Assembly (NCBI RefSeq): GCF_014170335.1
Contig: NZ_LZZS01000031.1
Span: forward strand, 1 to 64,000
DNA from: Achromobacter sp. UMC46
Lineage (GTDB): Bacteria; Pseudomonadota; Gammaproteobacteria; Burkholderiales; Burkholderiaceae_B
DNA length: 64,000 nt
Reading direction: 5' to 3'
Shown here in pieces: positions 40,588 to 48,751 of the stretch (position 1 is the first letter of the stretch; each line of letters opens with the position of its first letter). Below the pieces are notes generated by a model that searched no databases, was not told the DNA's origin, and saw only the letters and a list, made by a program, of their open reading frames with translations. The translations under genes were made by a program, and so were the position numbers.

Positions 40588-41684
40588 TGCAGACGGCCTC
40601 GCGCTATTTTTCCCACAGCTACGCCGAGTCCCGCGTCCGCTTCGAGGCACGCGCCAGGCCGCTGGCCGCGCGCTTCCAATCCTATGGCATCGATGCGCGG
40701 GGGCGCCAGGGCGAGGCGCTGGCGACCGACGTCGCCTTGATCGGGGATCCGCGAGCCTGCCGGCTCTTGATCGTGAGTTCGGCCACCCACGGCGTGGAGG
40801 GGATCTGCGGTTCGGGCTGCCAGCTGGCGTTGCTGGACGATGCGCCCATGCTGGCGCGCGCGCGGCGCGCCGGCGTGGCGTTGCTGCTGGTGCATGCGGT
40901 CAATCCCCATGGATTTTCATGGCTTGCCCGCACGGACGAGGGCAATGTCGACCTGAACCGCAATGCGCAGCCATTCGATGGCGGACCGTTGCCGGTCAAT
41001 GCCGGGTATGCGGGGATACACGGCTTGCTGCTGCCCAAGGAGTGGCCGCCGTCCAGGACAAACCAGCAGGACCTTGCCCGCCACGTGGCCCAGGCGGGGC
41101 AGCAGGCCTACGCGGTTGCCGTGACTGCGGGGCAGCATACCCATCCCGATGGCCTGTTCTACGGGGGCGCCGGCCCGGCGGCATCGCTCCTGAATCTGCG
41201 GCGCATCCTTGGCGAGCATGCCGGCACGGCGCGCACGCAGGTGGCGTGGATCGATGTGCATACCGGGCTGGGCCCGCGCGGCCACGGTGAAAAGATCTAT
41301 GCCGGAAAGCGCGATGCCGCCGGCGTGGCGCTGGCCAGGCAGTGGTGGGGGGCGGACCTGGCCGTGCCTTTCCTGGGCAGTTCCGCATCGGCCGACGTGA
41401 CGGGGTACGTCGGTGGGCTGTTGCACGAGGCATGCCCAGCTGCTTGCTCTGCCGTCATATCGCTGGAATTCGGCACGGTGCCCTTGCCAGACATGGTGCA
41501 GGCGTTGCGCGGCCGCAATTGGCTGCTTGCGCACCCCGACGCCAATGATGCGTTGCGCCGGGACATATTGCAGGGCACCCTGGACGCGTTCTATTGCGAT
41601 GCGCCGGACTGGCACGGCATGGTACTGGGGCAAAGCCGGGTGGCAGTGCTGCAAGCGCTGTGCGGGCTGGAAGCGGCGCGTTGA
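40587..41684 (+). CDS. DUF2817 zinc-carboxypeptidase-like protein, copy 2
   Basis: A 365-residue paralogue of the protein at 37709 with the same zinc-site motifs: SSATHGVEGICGSG, DLNRNAQPF, IDVHTGLGPRGHGEKIYAG, and SLEFGTVPLPD. All ligands are conserved, so both copies should be active. The C-terminal end (QSRVAVLQALCGLEAA) is identical in the two copies. The second of two overlapping ATGs is used, with GGAGG 4 nt upstream. It ends the second unit; the next gene is 256 bp away. Confidence 0.82.
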   Translation: MQTASRYFSHSYAESRVRFEARARPLAARFQSYGIDARGRQGEALATDVALIGDPRACRLLIVSSATHGVEGICGSGCQLALLDDAPMLARARRAGVALLLVHAVNPHGFSWLARTDEGNVDLNRNAQPFDGGPLPVNAGYAGIHGLLLPKEWPPSRTNQQDLARHVAQAGQQAYAVAVTAGQHTHPDGLFYGGAGPAASLLNLRRILGEHAGTARTQVAWIDVHTGLGPRGHGEKIYAGKRDAAGVALARQWWGADLAVPFLGSSASADVTGYVGGLLHEACPAACSAVISLEFGTVPLPDMVQALRGRNWLLAHPDANDALRRDILQGTLDAFYCDAPDWHGMVLGQSRVAVLQALCGLEAAR

Positions 41685-41725
41685 CCGCACAGCGCCCTGG
41701 GCGCGCAAGTCTGTACTGATCTTCC

Positions 41726-41869
41726 GGGTTGCACCTGCCGCCGCCGTGCTGTCGCAGCGGGTTGCACCTGCGTACCCCCCTGCGCCAGGGATTACCCGCG
41801 AGTCCGTCCGAGTGTTGGGTTATCCCTAGTTGAGCCGGGCAGCAACCCGTCGATATGCTTGGGTTAACC
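41726..41869 (+). promoter_or_regulatory. Repeat-rich control region of the ABC/amidohydrolase operon
   Basis: GGGTTGCACCTGC occurs as a direct repeat at 41726-41738 and 41759-41771. Three near-palindromes of the form GGGNTTANCCC follow: GGGATTACCC (41788-41797), GGGTTATCCC (41817-41826) and GGGTTAACC (41861-41869). All lie in the 256-bp gap before the ABC operon. They look like binding sites for one or two regulators not encoded nearby. Confidence 0.45.
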
Positions 41870-41940
41870 GAACGAACCGAAGAGTTCACACCGGAGGAGT
41901 TTCAAACCGAGCCGGCACCTCGCTGACAAGGAAACAGGAT

Positions 41941-42804
41941 TTGCATAGCGCGCCTCCTTTGGACCCGGCCGTCGCGGCCGCCCGGATCAAGCCTATTCGC
42001 GTGATCCCGTGGGCAACGTGGCTGCACCGTGTCTTCGTCGTCCTCATGTATGCGTTCATGCTCTGCCCCATCGTGCTGGTGGTCTGGCTGAGCTTCTTCA
42101 AGGACGCGATCCTTTACTTCCCCCCGTCCGGCTACACGCTGTCCTGGTACGTGAAAGCGTGGCAGAACCCCGCGTTTGCCAACGGCTTCCTGTTCAGCCT
42201 GCAAGTGTCGCTGGTGGCGGCGGCCATCGGCGTGGCGATGGGCGTCCTGGCCGCGGTGGCCATCGCCCGCTACCGCTTCCAGGGCAGCAAGGGGATCAAC
42301 ACCTTGCTGCTGTCGCCGCTGCTGATTCCCGGCATCGTCGCGGGCGTAGGCATCTACCTGTTCTACCTGCGCGCCGAAGAATTCCTGGACCAGGACATCA
42401 TCGGCACCTTCGGCGGCCTGGTCATCGCGCACGTCTGCCTGACGATCCCCTGGACGGTACGCCTGGTCACGGCCGGCATGGCGGGGCTGGACGGATCCAT
42501 CGAGGAAGCCGCGCGCAACCTGGGCGCCAGCGCCCCGGTGGCCTTCATGCGGGTGACCCTGCCGATGCTGCGCCCGTCCATCGTGGCGGCCGCGCTGTTC
42601 AGCTTCGTGGTGTCGTTCGAAAACCTGGAGCTGTCGCTGTCGCTGGTGGGGCCGGGACGCACCACGCTGCCGATCGCCATCATGCAGTACCTGGAATTCA
42701 ATCTTGATCCGACCATCGCTTCGGTGGCTTCGGTGCAAATCTTGCTGTTGGGGATCATCATGCTTGTGACCGACCGCTACGTGAAACTCAGTCAGGTGGT
42801 GTAA
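41941..42804 (+). CDS. Spermidine/putrescine-type ABC permease (PotC-like)
   Basis: A 287-residue permease of the PotC type. After a short N-terminal tail, helices begin at about residue 20 (WLHRVFVVLMYAFMLCPIVLVVWLSF). The cytoplasmic EAA motif is EEAARNLGASAPVAFMRVTLPMLRPSI, required to dock the ATPase. I propose the TTG at 41941 as start because AAGGA is 8 nt upstream. An ATG within helix 1 would truncate it, and a longer frame upstream lacks a site. In E. coli order the polyamine permeases are PotB then PotC; here a PotC-like protein is first. It is 3 bp ahead of the ATPase gene. Confidence 0.82.
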   Translation: MHSAPPLDPAVAAARIKPIRVIPWATWLHRVFVVLMYAFMLCPIVLVVWLSFFKDAILYFPPSGYTLSWYVKAWQNPAFANGFLFSLQVSLVAAAIGVAMGVLAAVAIARYRFQGSKGINTLLLSPLLIPGIVAGVGIYLFYLRAEEFLDQDIIGTFGGLVIAHVCLTIPWTVRLVTAGMAGLDGSIEEAARNLGASAPVAFMRVTLPMLRPSIVAAALFSFVVSFENLELSLSLVGPGRTTLPIAIMQYLEFNLDPTIASVASVQILLLGIIMLVTDRYVKLSQVV

Positions 42805-42807
42805 GAC

Positions 42808-43854
42808 ATGGCGAAGGTCTCAATCGAGAATATCCGCAAGCAATTCGGCGCGGCGGTGGCAGTGTCCGACTTTTCACTGGAAATCGCCGAAGGCGAACTG
42901 GTGACGTTCCTGGGCCCCAGCGGCTGCGGCAAGACGACCACGCTGCGCATGATCGCCGGCTTCATCACGCCTACCGCGGGCCGCATCCGCATCGGCGACA
43001 CCGACGTGACCCGGTTGCCCGTGCACAAGCGCGATACCGGCATGGTGTTCCAGCGCTACGCGCTGTTCCCGCACATGACGGTGGCCGAGAACGTGGCGTT
43101 CGGGCTGGAAATGCACAAGGTGCCCAAGGCCGAACGCGACGCCAAGATCCGCCGGGTGCTGGACATGGTGCGCATGACCGAACTGCGCGACCGCTACCCG
43201 CGCCAGTTGTCCGGCGGCCAGCAGCAGCGGGTGGCGATCGCCCGCGCGCTGGCCATCGAGCCCAAGGTGTTCCTGCTGGACGAGCCGTTGTCGAACCTGG
43301 ACGCCAAGCTGCGGCTGGAAGTGCGCGAAGAGATCCGCTCGCTGCAGCAGCGCCTGGGCCTGACCACCGTGTTCGTCACGCATGATCAGGAAGAGGCGTT
43401 GGCGATCGCCGACCGCATGGCCATCATGCACGACGGTATCGTGCAGCAGGTGGGCGCGCCCGACACGCTGTACGAGCGCCCGGCCAACCTTTTCGTGGCC
43501 GACTTCCTGGGCAAGATGAACGTGTTCACGGGACGCGGGGACGCCGGCAACCAGTTTCACACCGACACGGGGCAGCGCATCGCGACGCCTGGCGGGGCAG
43601 GCGCCACGCACGTGGGCGTGCGGCCGGAACGCGTTCGGCTGGCCGCTCAGCCCGAAGGGGCGAACGCGCTGGCAGGGGTGGTCGAATCGTCGCTGTACCT
43701 GGGGCCGGTGCTTGAGGTCCGCGTGCAGCTGGAGGGCGGCAACCGCATGATCAGCCAGATCGTCAATGGCGGCGCGGGCCGCGCCCAGCCCGCGCCGGGC
43801 GCGCGCGTCTATGCATGCTTCGAGCCCGAAGACTGCGTGGCCTTCACGCAATAG
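42808..43854 (+). CDS. ABC transporter ATPase, PotA-like
   Basis: A 348-residue ATPase. Walker A is GPSGCGKTT, the signature is LSGGQQQRVAIARAL, Walker B is VFLLDEPLSNLDAKL, and the H-loop is VTHDQEEALAIADR. A C-terminal TOBE/regulatory domain follows (HVGVRPERVRL, VVESSLYLGPVLEVRVQLEGG). It powers the two permeases on either side. The cargo is set by the binding protein at 48752. Polyamine-type ABC systems in soil bacteria also import opines, other amines and phosphonates, so polyamine is not assumed. Confidence 0.92.
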   Translation: MAKVSIENIRKQFGAAVAVSDFSLEIAEGELVTFLGPSGCGKTTTLRMIAGFITPTAGRIRIGDTDVTRLPVHKRDTGMVFQRYALFPHMTVAENVAFGLEMHKVPKAERDAKIRRVLDMVRMTELRDRYPRQLSGGQQQRVAIARALAIEPKVFLLDEPLSNLDAKLRLEVREEIRSLQQRLGLTTVFVTHDQEEALAIADRMAIMHDGIVQQVGAPDTLYERPANLFVADFLGKMNVFTGRGDAGNQFHTDTGQRIATPGGAGATHVGVRPERVRLAAQPEGANALAGVVESSLYLGPVLEVRVQLEGGNRMISQIVNGGAGRAQPAPGARVYACFEPEDCVAFTQ

Positions 43855-43862
43855 GGGCCGCC

Positions 43863-44744
43863 ATGACGACCGCGACTCAAGACGGGCGGCCCAGCCGCTG
43901 GCTAGGCCCGGGGCTGGCGTTTCCGGCGTCGCTGGTGGTGCTGGTGATCATCATGGTCCCCATCTTCCAGCTGGCGCGCTACAGCTTCAACCATTTCGAC
44001 CCGGCGGAATTGATGCAGACCGCCTTCACGTTCGAAAACTACGCCAAGTTCTTCGGCGACCCCTACTACCGTGACATCTTCTTCACGACCTTGTGGGTGG
44101 CGGCGCTATGCACCGTGCTGGCGCTGGTGCTGGGCTTTCCCGTTGCCTATTTCCTGGCGCGCACGCAAAGCCGGTACAAGAGCCTGTTCGTGATCCTGCT
44201 GGTGTTCCCGCTGATGGTGGGCAACGTGGTACGGGCGGCGGGCTGGATGGTGGCGCTGGGCAACGCGGGCGTGGTGAACGCGGTGCTGCAGGGCGTGGGG
44301 CTGATCGACCGCCCGCTGACCCTGATGTACACGCCCACGGCGGTCGTCATCGGCACGACAGCCGTCGTCATGCCCTATCTGATCCTGACCCTGCAAAGCG
44401 TGCTGGAAGGCATGGACCTGTCGGTGGAAGAGGCCGCCCGCAACGTGGGCGCAAGCTTCTTCACGACGTTCCGCCGCATCGTGCTGCCGATCGCGGCGCC
44501 CGGCGTGGCGGCGGGCACGATGCTGGTGTTCATCCTGTGCATGAACGCCTACGCCACGCCGGTGTTGCTGGGCGGCTCCGGCCTGACGATGATGGCGCCC
44601 GCCCTGTACGACCAGATCACGCGTGCCTCGAATTGGCCGTTCGGCGCCGCGCTGGCCGTCATCCTGGTATGCGGCACGCTGGTCATCGCATTGATCTCGA
44701 ATTGGCTGATCCATCGGCGCTACATCAAGACCATGGCGTCGTGA
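43863..44744 (+). CDS. Spermidine/putrescine-type ABC permease (PotB-like)
   Basis: A 293-residue permease. Helices begin at about residue 20 (LAFPASLVVLVIIMVPIFQLARYSF). The EAA motif is EEAARNVGASFFTTFRRIVLPIAAPGV. NAYATPVLLGGSG near the C-terminus is typical of PotB. It starts 8 bp after the ATPase gene and is followed 26 bp later by the first amidohydrolase. With the PotC-like permease it forms the heterodimeric channel. Confidence 0.9.
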   Translation: MTTATQDGRPSRWLGPGLAFPASLVVLVIIMVPIFQLARYSFNHFDPAELMQTAFTFENYAKFFGDPYYRDIFFTTLWVAALCTVLALVLGFPVAYFLARTQSRYKSLFVILLVFPLMVGNVVRAAGWMVALGNAGVVNAVLQGVGLIDRPLTLMYTPTAVVIGTTAVVMPYLILTLQSVLEGMDLSVEEAARNVGASFFTTFRRIVLPIAAPGVAAGTMLVFILCMNAYATPVLLGGSGLTMMAPALYDQITRASNWPFGAALAVILVCGTLVIALISNWLIHRRYIKTMAS

Positions 44745-44770
44745 CCCCGAATCCACAACAAGGAACTTTC

Positions 44771-46018
44771 ATGGCATCCGTATTGTTCAAAAACGCGAAC
44801 CTGCTTGATCCCTTGCAGTCCGACCTGCTGGAAGGCCACCATGTGCTGGTCGAGGACGGCGTCATCAAGGAAGTGTCGGACAAGCCCCTGTCCAGCGCGT
44901 CCGCGCAGGTGATCGACGCCGCCGGCCGCACGCTGATGCCGGGCCTGATCGACCTGCACGTGCACGTGCTGGCCACGCAGCTGAACCTCAGCACGCAGGG
45001 CGTGCTGCCGGATGCGCTGGTGATGATGCGGGCGGTGCCGATCATGGCGGCGATGCTGCGCCGCGGCTTCACCACCGTGCGCGATGCGGGCGGCGCAGGC
45101 TGGGGGCTGAAATGCGCGGTGAACGAAGGCACGGTCAAGGGGCCGCGCCTGTTCATTTCCGGCCGCGCCATCAGCCAGACGGGCGGCCATGGCGACCCGC
45201 GCCCGCGTTCCGACCATCTGCGCCCGATGAGCTTTTGCGGGTGTTGTTTCCGCGCCGGCGACATCGGCCGCGTGGCCGACGGCATCGACGATGTGCGCAA
45301 GGCCGTCCGCCAGGAACTGCAGATGGGCGCCGACCAGATCAAGATGATGGCGTCGGGCGGCGTGGCATCCCCCACCGACCCCATCGCCTCGTTCGGCTAT
45401 TCGGAAGAAGAGATCCGCGTCATCGTCGACGAGGCCGCCAGCCGCCAGACGTACGTGATGGCGCATTCCTACACGGCCGACGCCATCGAGCGCGCCATCC
45501 GCAACGGCGTGCGCACGATCGAACACGGCAACCTGATCGACGAGCGCGTGGCGCGCCTCATGGCCGAGAAGGGCGCGTTCGTGGTGCCTACGCTCATCAC
45601 CTATGAGGCGCTGGCCAACGAAGGGGCCGACTACGGCCTGCCGCCGGACTCGGTGGCGAAAATCGCCACCGTGCGCACCGCCGGCCTGCATTCGCTGGAA
45701 ATCTACAAGAAGGCGGGCGTGAAGATCGGCTACGGGTCGGACCTGCTGGGGCCGTCGCAGCGCCTGCAAAGCGAAGAGTTCCGCATCCGCAACGAGGTCC
45801 TGTCCACGCAGGAAGTGATCCAGTGCGCCACCACGACCGCGGCCGAAGTGCTGAACCAGGTCGGCCAGCTGGGCCGCATCCAGCCGGGCGCCGTGGCGGA
45901 TGTGCTGCTGGTGGACGGCAACCCGTACCGCGACTTGTCCTGCCTGCTGGGGCAGGGCGAACATCTGGCCCTGATCATGAAGGGCGGCGTCATCGAACAC
46001 AACGCATTGGGGGTGTAA
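44771..46018 (+). CDS. Metal-dependent amidohydrolase (imidazolonepropionase/prolidase-like)
   Basis: A 415-residue amidohydrolase with the bimetal TIM-barrel set: LIDLHVHV (HxH), QIKMMASGG (carboxylated Lys candidate), MAHSYTADAIERAI and TIEHGNLID (two His), and GYGSDLLGP (Asp). A conserved TTVRDAGGAG block precedes. These are features of the cog1228/Sgx peptidase-type subgroup, whose known members hydrolyse Xaa-Pro, Xaa-Arg or Xaa-Lys dipeptides and N-acyl amino acids. The C-terminal beta-sandwich ends GAVADVLLVDGNPYRDLSCL. An FCGCCF stretch in the middle is unusual for the family. Substrate is probably what the ABC importer delivers. It lies 5 bp before the next amidohydrolase. Confidence 0.85.
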   Translation: MASVLFKNANLLDPLQSDLLEGHHVLVEDGVIKEVSDKPLSSASAQVIDAAGRTLMPGLIDLHVHVLATQLNLSTQGVLPDALVMMRAVPIMAAMLRRGFTTVRDAGGAGWGLKCAVNEGTVKGPRLFISGRAISQTGGHGDPRPRSDHLRPMSFCGCCFRAGDIGRVADGIDDVRKAVRQELQMGADQIKMMASGGVASPTDPIASFGYSEEEIRVIVDEAASRQTYVMAHSYTADAIERAIRNGVRTIEHGNLIDERVARLMAEKGAFVVPTLITYEALANEGADYGLPPDSVAKIATVRTAGLHSLEIYKKAGVKIGYGSDLLGPSQRLQSEEFRIRNEVLSTQEVIQCATTTAAEVLNQVGQLGRIQPGAVADVLLVDGNPYRDLSCLLGQGEHLALIMKGGVIEHNALGV

Positions 46019-46023
46019 GTGCC

Positions 46024-47682
46024 ATGAGCGATCCCACGTTTTCGCAATCGGAAGTCGGCGAGGAATCCCGCGACGTCAACGCCGCCAAGGGCTGGCATCC
46101 GCCGTCCGCGCCGGCGCCGCGCGACCGCGGCCTGGGTCCGTTTCCGCGGTTGATCCTGCGCGGGGCGACGATCATCGACGGCACCGGTGCGCCGCCTTGG
46201 GGGCCGGTGGACATCGTCATCGAAAACGACCGGATCACGGCGCTGGTGAACGTGGGCACGCCGCACAAGGCCATCGACCCCAAGCGCCGGCCCGGCCCGG
46301 GCGACCACGAGATCGACTGCCACGGCAAGTTCGTGACGCCGGGTTTCGTGGACGCGCACGCGCATATCGGCACGCCGTACCATGCGATGAGCGGCATCGT
46401 CCCGCCCGCCGACTACATCTACAAGCTGTGGCTGGCGCATGGCGTGACGACGGTGCGCGAGATGGGCGCGATGGGCGGCCTGGGCTGGACGATGGAACAG
46501 CGCGAACTGTCCGCCGCCAACAAGATCGCCGCGCCGCGCATGGTGGTGCATTCGGTGTTCCCCGCCGTGAACGACCGCGTCAAGACCATCCACACGCCGG
46601 AGCAGGGCCGCGAGTGGGTGCGCAAGCTGGCCGCGCGCGGCGCGGACGGCATCAAGTTCTTCGGCGCGCCGCCCGCCATCATGGAAGCGGCGTTGGACGA
46701 AGCCGCGCAACTGGGGCTGCGGTCCGGCTGTCACCACGCGCAGATGGCGGTAACCCGGGTGAACGCGCTGAAGTCCGCGCGGTGGGGGCTGACCAGTTCC
46801 GAACACTATTACGGCCTGCCCGAAGCGCTGTTCGAAGACCGCATCGTGCAGTCCTTCCCCACCGACTACAACTACAGCGACGAGTACTACCGCTTCGCCG
46901 TGGCCGGCCAGACCTTCATGCAGGCCGCGCAACCGGGGTCGGCCAAGTGGCGCCAGGTCATGGACCAGTTCCTGGAACTCGGCCACACCTTCGTGCCGAC
47001 CTTCAACATCTATGACGCCAACCGCGACCTGATGCGCGCGCGCCGCGCCGACTGGCACGACGAATACACCTGGAAGGCGGTCTGGAAATACTTCCAGCCT
47101 CAGCGCGGCGGGCACGGCGCCTATTGGTACCGCTGGAGCACCACCAACGAGATCGAGTGGAAGCAGAACTACCGGCTGTGGATGCAGTTCATCAACGAAT
47201 ACAAGAACCTGGGCGGGCGCGTGTGCGCGGGCAGCGATTCGGGCTTCATCTTCCAGATATACGGCTTCGGCTTCGTGCGCGAACTGGAACTGCTGCAGGA
47301 AGCGGGCTTCCACCCCATCGAAGTGCTGCGCGCCGCCACTTCGCAAAGCGCCGCGCTGCTGGGCATCGATGACGACACCGGGTCCATCGACGTGCAAAAG
47401 CGCGCAGACCTGCTGATCCACGACCAGAACCCGCTGACCGATTTCAAACTGCTGTTCGGCACCGGCGCCATGCGTCTGAACGACGACACGGCCAAGGTGG
47501 AATGGAAGCGTTGCCTGCAGACGACGATCAAGTCCGGTGTGGTGTACGACACCGCGGAACTGCTGGCCGACGTGCGCAAGATGGTCAAGGACAGCTGGGC
47601 GGAAGACGCGGACGGTGAACGCCCGCCCTTCGGCGGCTCGCCCGCGGGTTCGCCTTGCGACAACGCGGAAGAAGGCGCCTGA
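46024..47682 (+). CDS. Second metal-dependent amidohydrolase, longer form
   Basis: A 552-residue amidohydrolase, about 130 residues longer than its neighbour. After a 45-residue tail, the barrel has FVDAHAHIG (HxH), TTVREMGAMGG, ADGIKFFGAPP (Lys), SGCHHAQMAVTRV and SSEHYYGLP (His), and VCAGSDSGF (Asp). An insertion of aromatic-rich sequence at about 270-400 (YDANRDLMRARRADWHDEYTWKAVWKYFQP) is not part of the standard barrel. The C-terminus carries the beta-sandwich segment KRADLLIHDQNPLTDFKLLFG and an acidic tail. It is encoded right after the first amidohydrolase and 1 bp before the GTPase gene. Function is unknown; a two-step or dual-substrate hydrolysis route is possible. Confidence 0.82.
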   Translation: MSDPTFSQSEVGEESRDVNAAKGWHPPSAPAPRDRGLGPFPRLILRGATIIDGTGAPPWGPVDIVIENDRITALVNVGTPHKAIDPKRRPGPGDHEIDCHGKFVTPGFVDAHAHIGTPYHAMSGIVPPADYIYKLWLAHGVTTVREMGAMGGLGWTMEQRELSAANKIAAPRMVVHSVFPAVNDRVKTIHTPEQGREWVRKLAARGADGIKFFGAPPAIMEAALDEAAQLGLRSGCHHAQMAVTRVNALKSARWGLTSSEHYYGLPEALFEDRIVQSFPTDYNYSDEYYRFAVAGQTFMQAAQPGSAKWRQVMDQFLELGHTFVPTFNIYDANRDLMRARRADWHDEYTWKAVWKYFQPQRGGHGAYWYRWSTTNEIEWKQNYRLWMQFINEYKNLGGRVCAGSDSGFIFQIYGFGFVRELELLQEAGFHPIEVLRAATSQSAALLGIDDDTGSIDVQKRADLLIHDQNPLTDFKLLFGTGAMRLNDDTAKVEWKRCLQTTIKSGVVYDTAELLADVRKMVKDSWAEDADGERPPFGGSPAGSPCDNAEEGA

Positions 47683-47683
47683 C

Positions 47684-48661
47684 ATGGCCGTTGACCTGTT
47701 CCTGCTTTGCGGTTTCCTGGGCAGCGGCAAGACCACGCTGCTGGTGGACTACCTGCGCGACCCGGCTTCCCGCGACACCGGCGTGATCGTCAACGAGGCG
47801 GGCGAGGTCGGCGTGGACGGCGCCATCGTCGCCAATGACAGCGACAACGTGCCGATGACGCTGATGGCCAACGGCTGCGTCTGCTGCTCGCTGCGCAGCG
47901 ACCTCGTCTACACCCTGAGCGCGCTGCTGGATGCGCCACGCCCCGAAGGCGAAGGTCCGCTTCAGCGCGTGATCCTGGAATGCAGCGGTTTGTCCCGCCC
48001 CGGGCCGATCATCGCGTCGCTGGCCGATCCCGAGCTGGCCGGCCGCGGCCTGCGGCTGACGGTGGTCTGCACCGACGACTGCGCGCGGGACCCCGACGCG
48101 CTGGCCCAGATGGACGAAGCCATGGCGCAGTTCGGCGCCGCGCACCGCATCGTGCTGACGAAAACGGATCTGCTGCCGGCAGGCGAACTGGCGGCGCGCG
48201 CCGAGCGCGCTTCCGGCCTGAACCCCCTGGCCGCCGTCATCGCCGACCCGGACCGCCGGCGCGCGGTGCAATCGGCGTTCGCGCCGTCGCAAGGCGTGGC
48301 GGATCTGGCGGGACTGGCCGCGCGGATGCTGACCGCAGGCGGGCAGGGCATGGCGCACCCGCGCATCCGCGTCATGGCGGCGCGTGCGCACGCCGGCATC
48401 AGCTGGTCGGATTTTTCGGAATGGCTGGACAACCTGGCGGGCCTGTGTGGCGAACGCCTGTTGCGGGTCAAGGCGGTGGTGCGCGTCAACGATTGCGCCG
48501 ACCCCATCCTGATCCAGTCCGTGGGCACCACCTTCAGCGCGCCGCAACGCCTGACCCGGCAGCCCGATGCGCCCGACGCCATCATCGTCATCGCGCGCGA
48601 CATTGACGCTCAGGAAATTCGCGCCTCCGCGCCCCACGCGTCCGTGGACATGCTGGCCTGA
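47684..48661 (+). CDS. CobW/COG0523 G3E-family GTPase
   Basis: A 325-residue P-loop GTPase. Walker A is GFLGSGKTTLL (residues 9-19). The metal-binding CxCC motif is NGCVCCSLR. Switch and base motifs include ILECSGLSRPGP and VLTKTDLLP (in place of NKxD). The C-terminal CobW_C region has GERLLRVKAVVRVN. COG0523 proteins deliver Zn, Co or Fe to client enzymes or help under zinc limitation. Placement directly after two metal amidohydrolases suggests it metallates them. ATG overlaps nothing but is 1 bp from the preceding stop. Confidence 0.88.
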   Translation: MAVDLFLLCGFLGSGKTTLLVDYLRDPASRDTGVIVNEAGEVGVDGAIVANDSDNVPMTLMANGCVCCSLRSDLVYTLSALLDAPRPEGEGPLQRVILECSGLSRPGPIIASLADPELAGRGLRLTVVCTDDCARDPDALAQMDEAMAQFGAAHRIVLTKTDLLPAGELAARAERASGLNPLAAVIADPDRRRAVQSAFAPSQGVADLAGLAARMLTAGGQGMAHPRIRVMAARAHAGISWSDFSEWLDNLAGLCGERLLRVKAVVRVNDCADPILIQSVGTTFSAPQRLTRQPDAPDAIIVIARDIDAQEIRASAPHASVDMLA

Positions 48662-48680
48662 ACACCGCTAGAACCCGGGA

Positions 48681-48705
48681 AGCGCGGCCGCCAGCCGGCC
48701 GCGCT
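48681..48705 (+). terminator. GC hairpin before the binding-protein gene
   Basis: AGCGCGGCC (48681-48689) pairs with GGCCGCGCT (48697-48705) around a 7-nt loop, with TTC following. It sits between the GTPase and binding-protein genes. It may cause partial termination or protect the downstream message, which often must be more abundant. Confidence 0.5.
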
Positions 48706-48751
48706 TTCGCACCGTAGCAAGTCGTCAGTTCCCCTTCGATACGAGGTTGTT

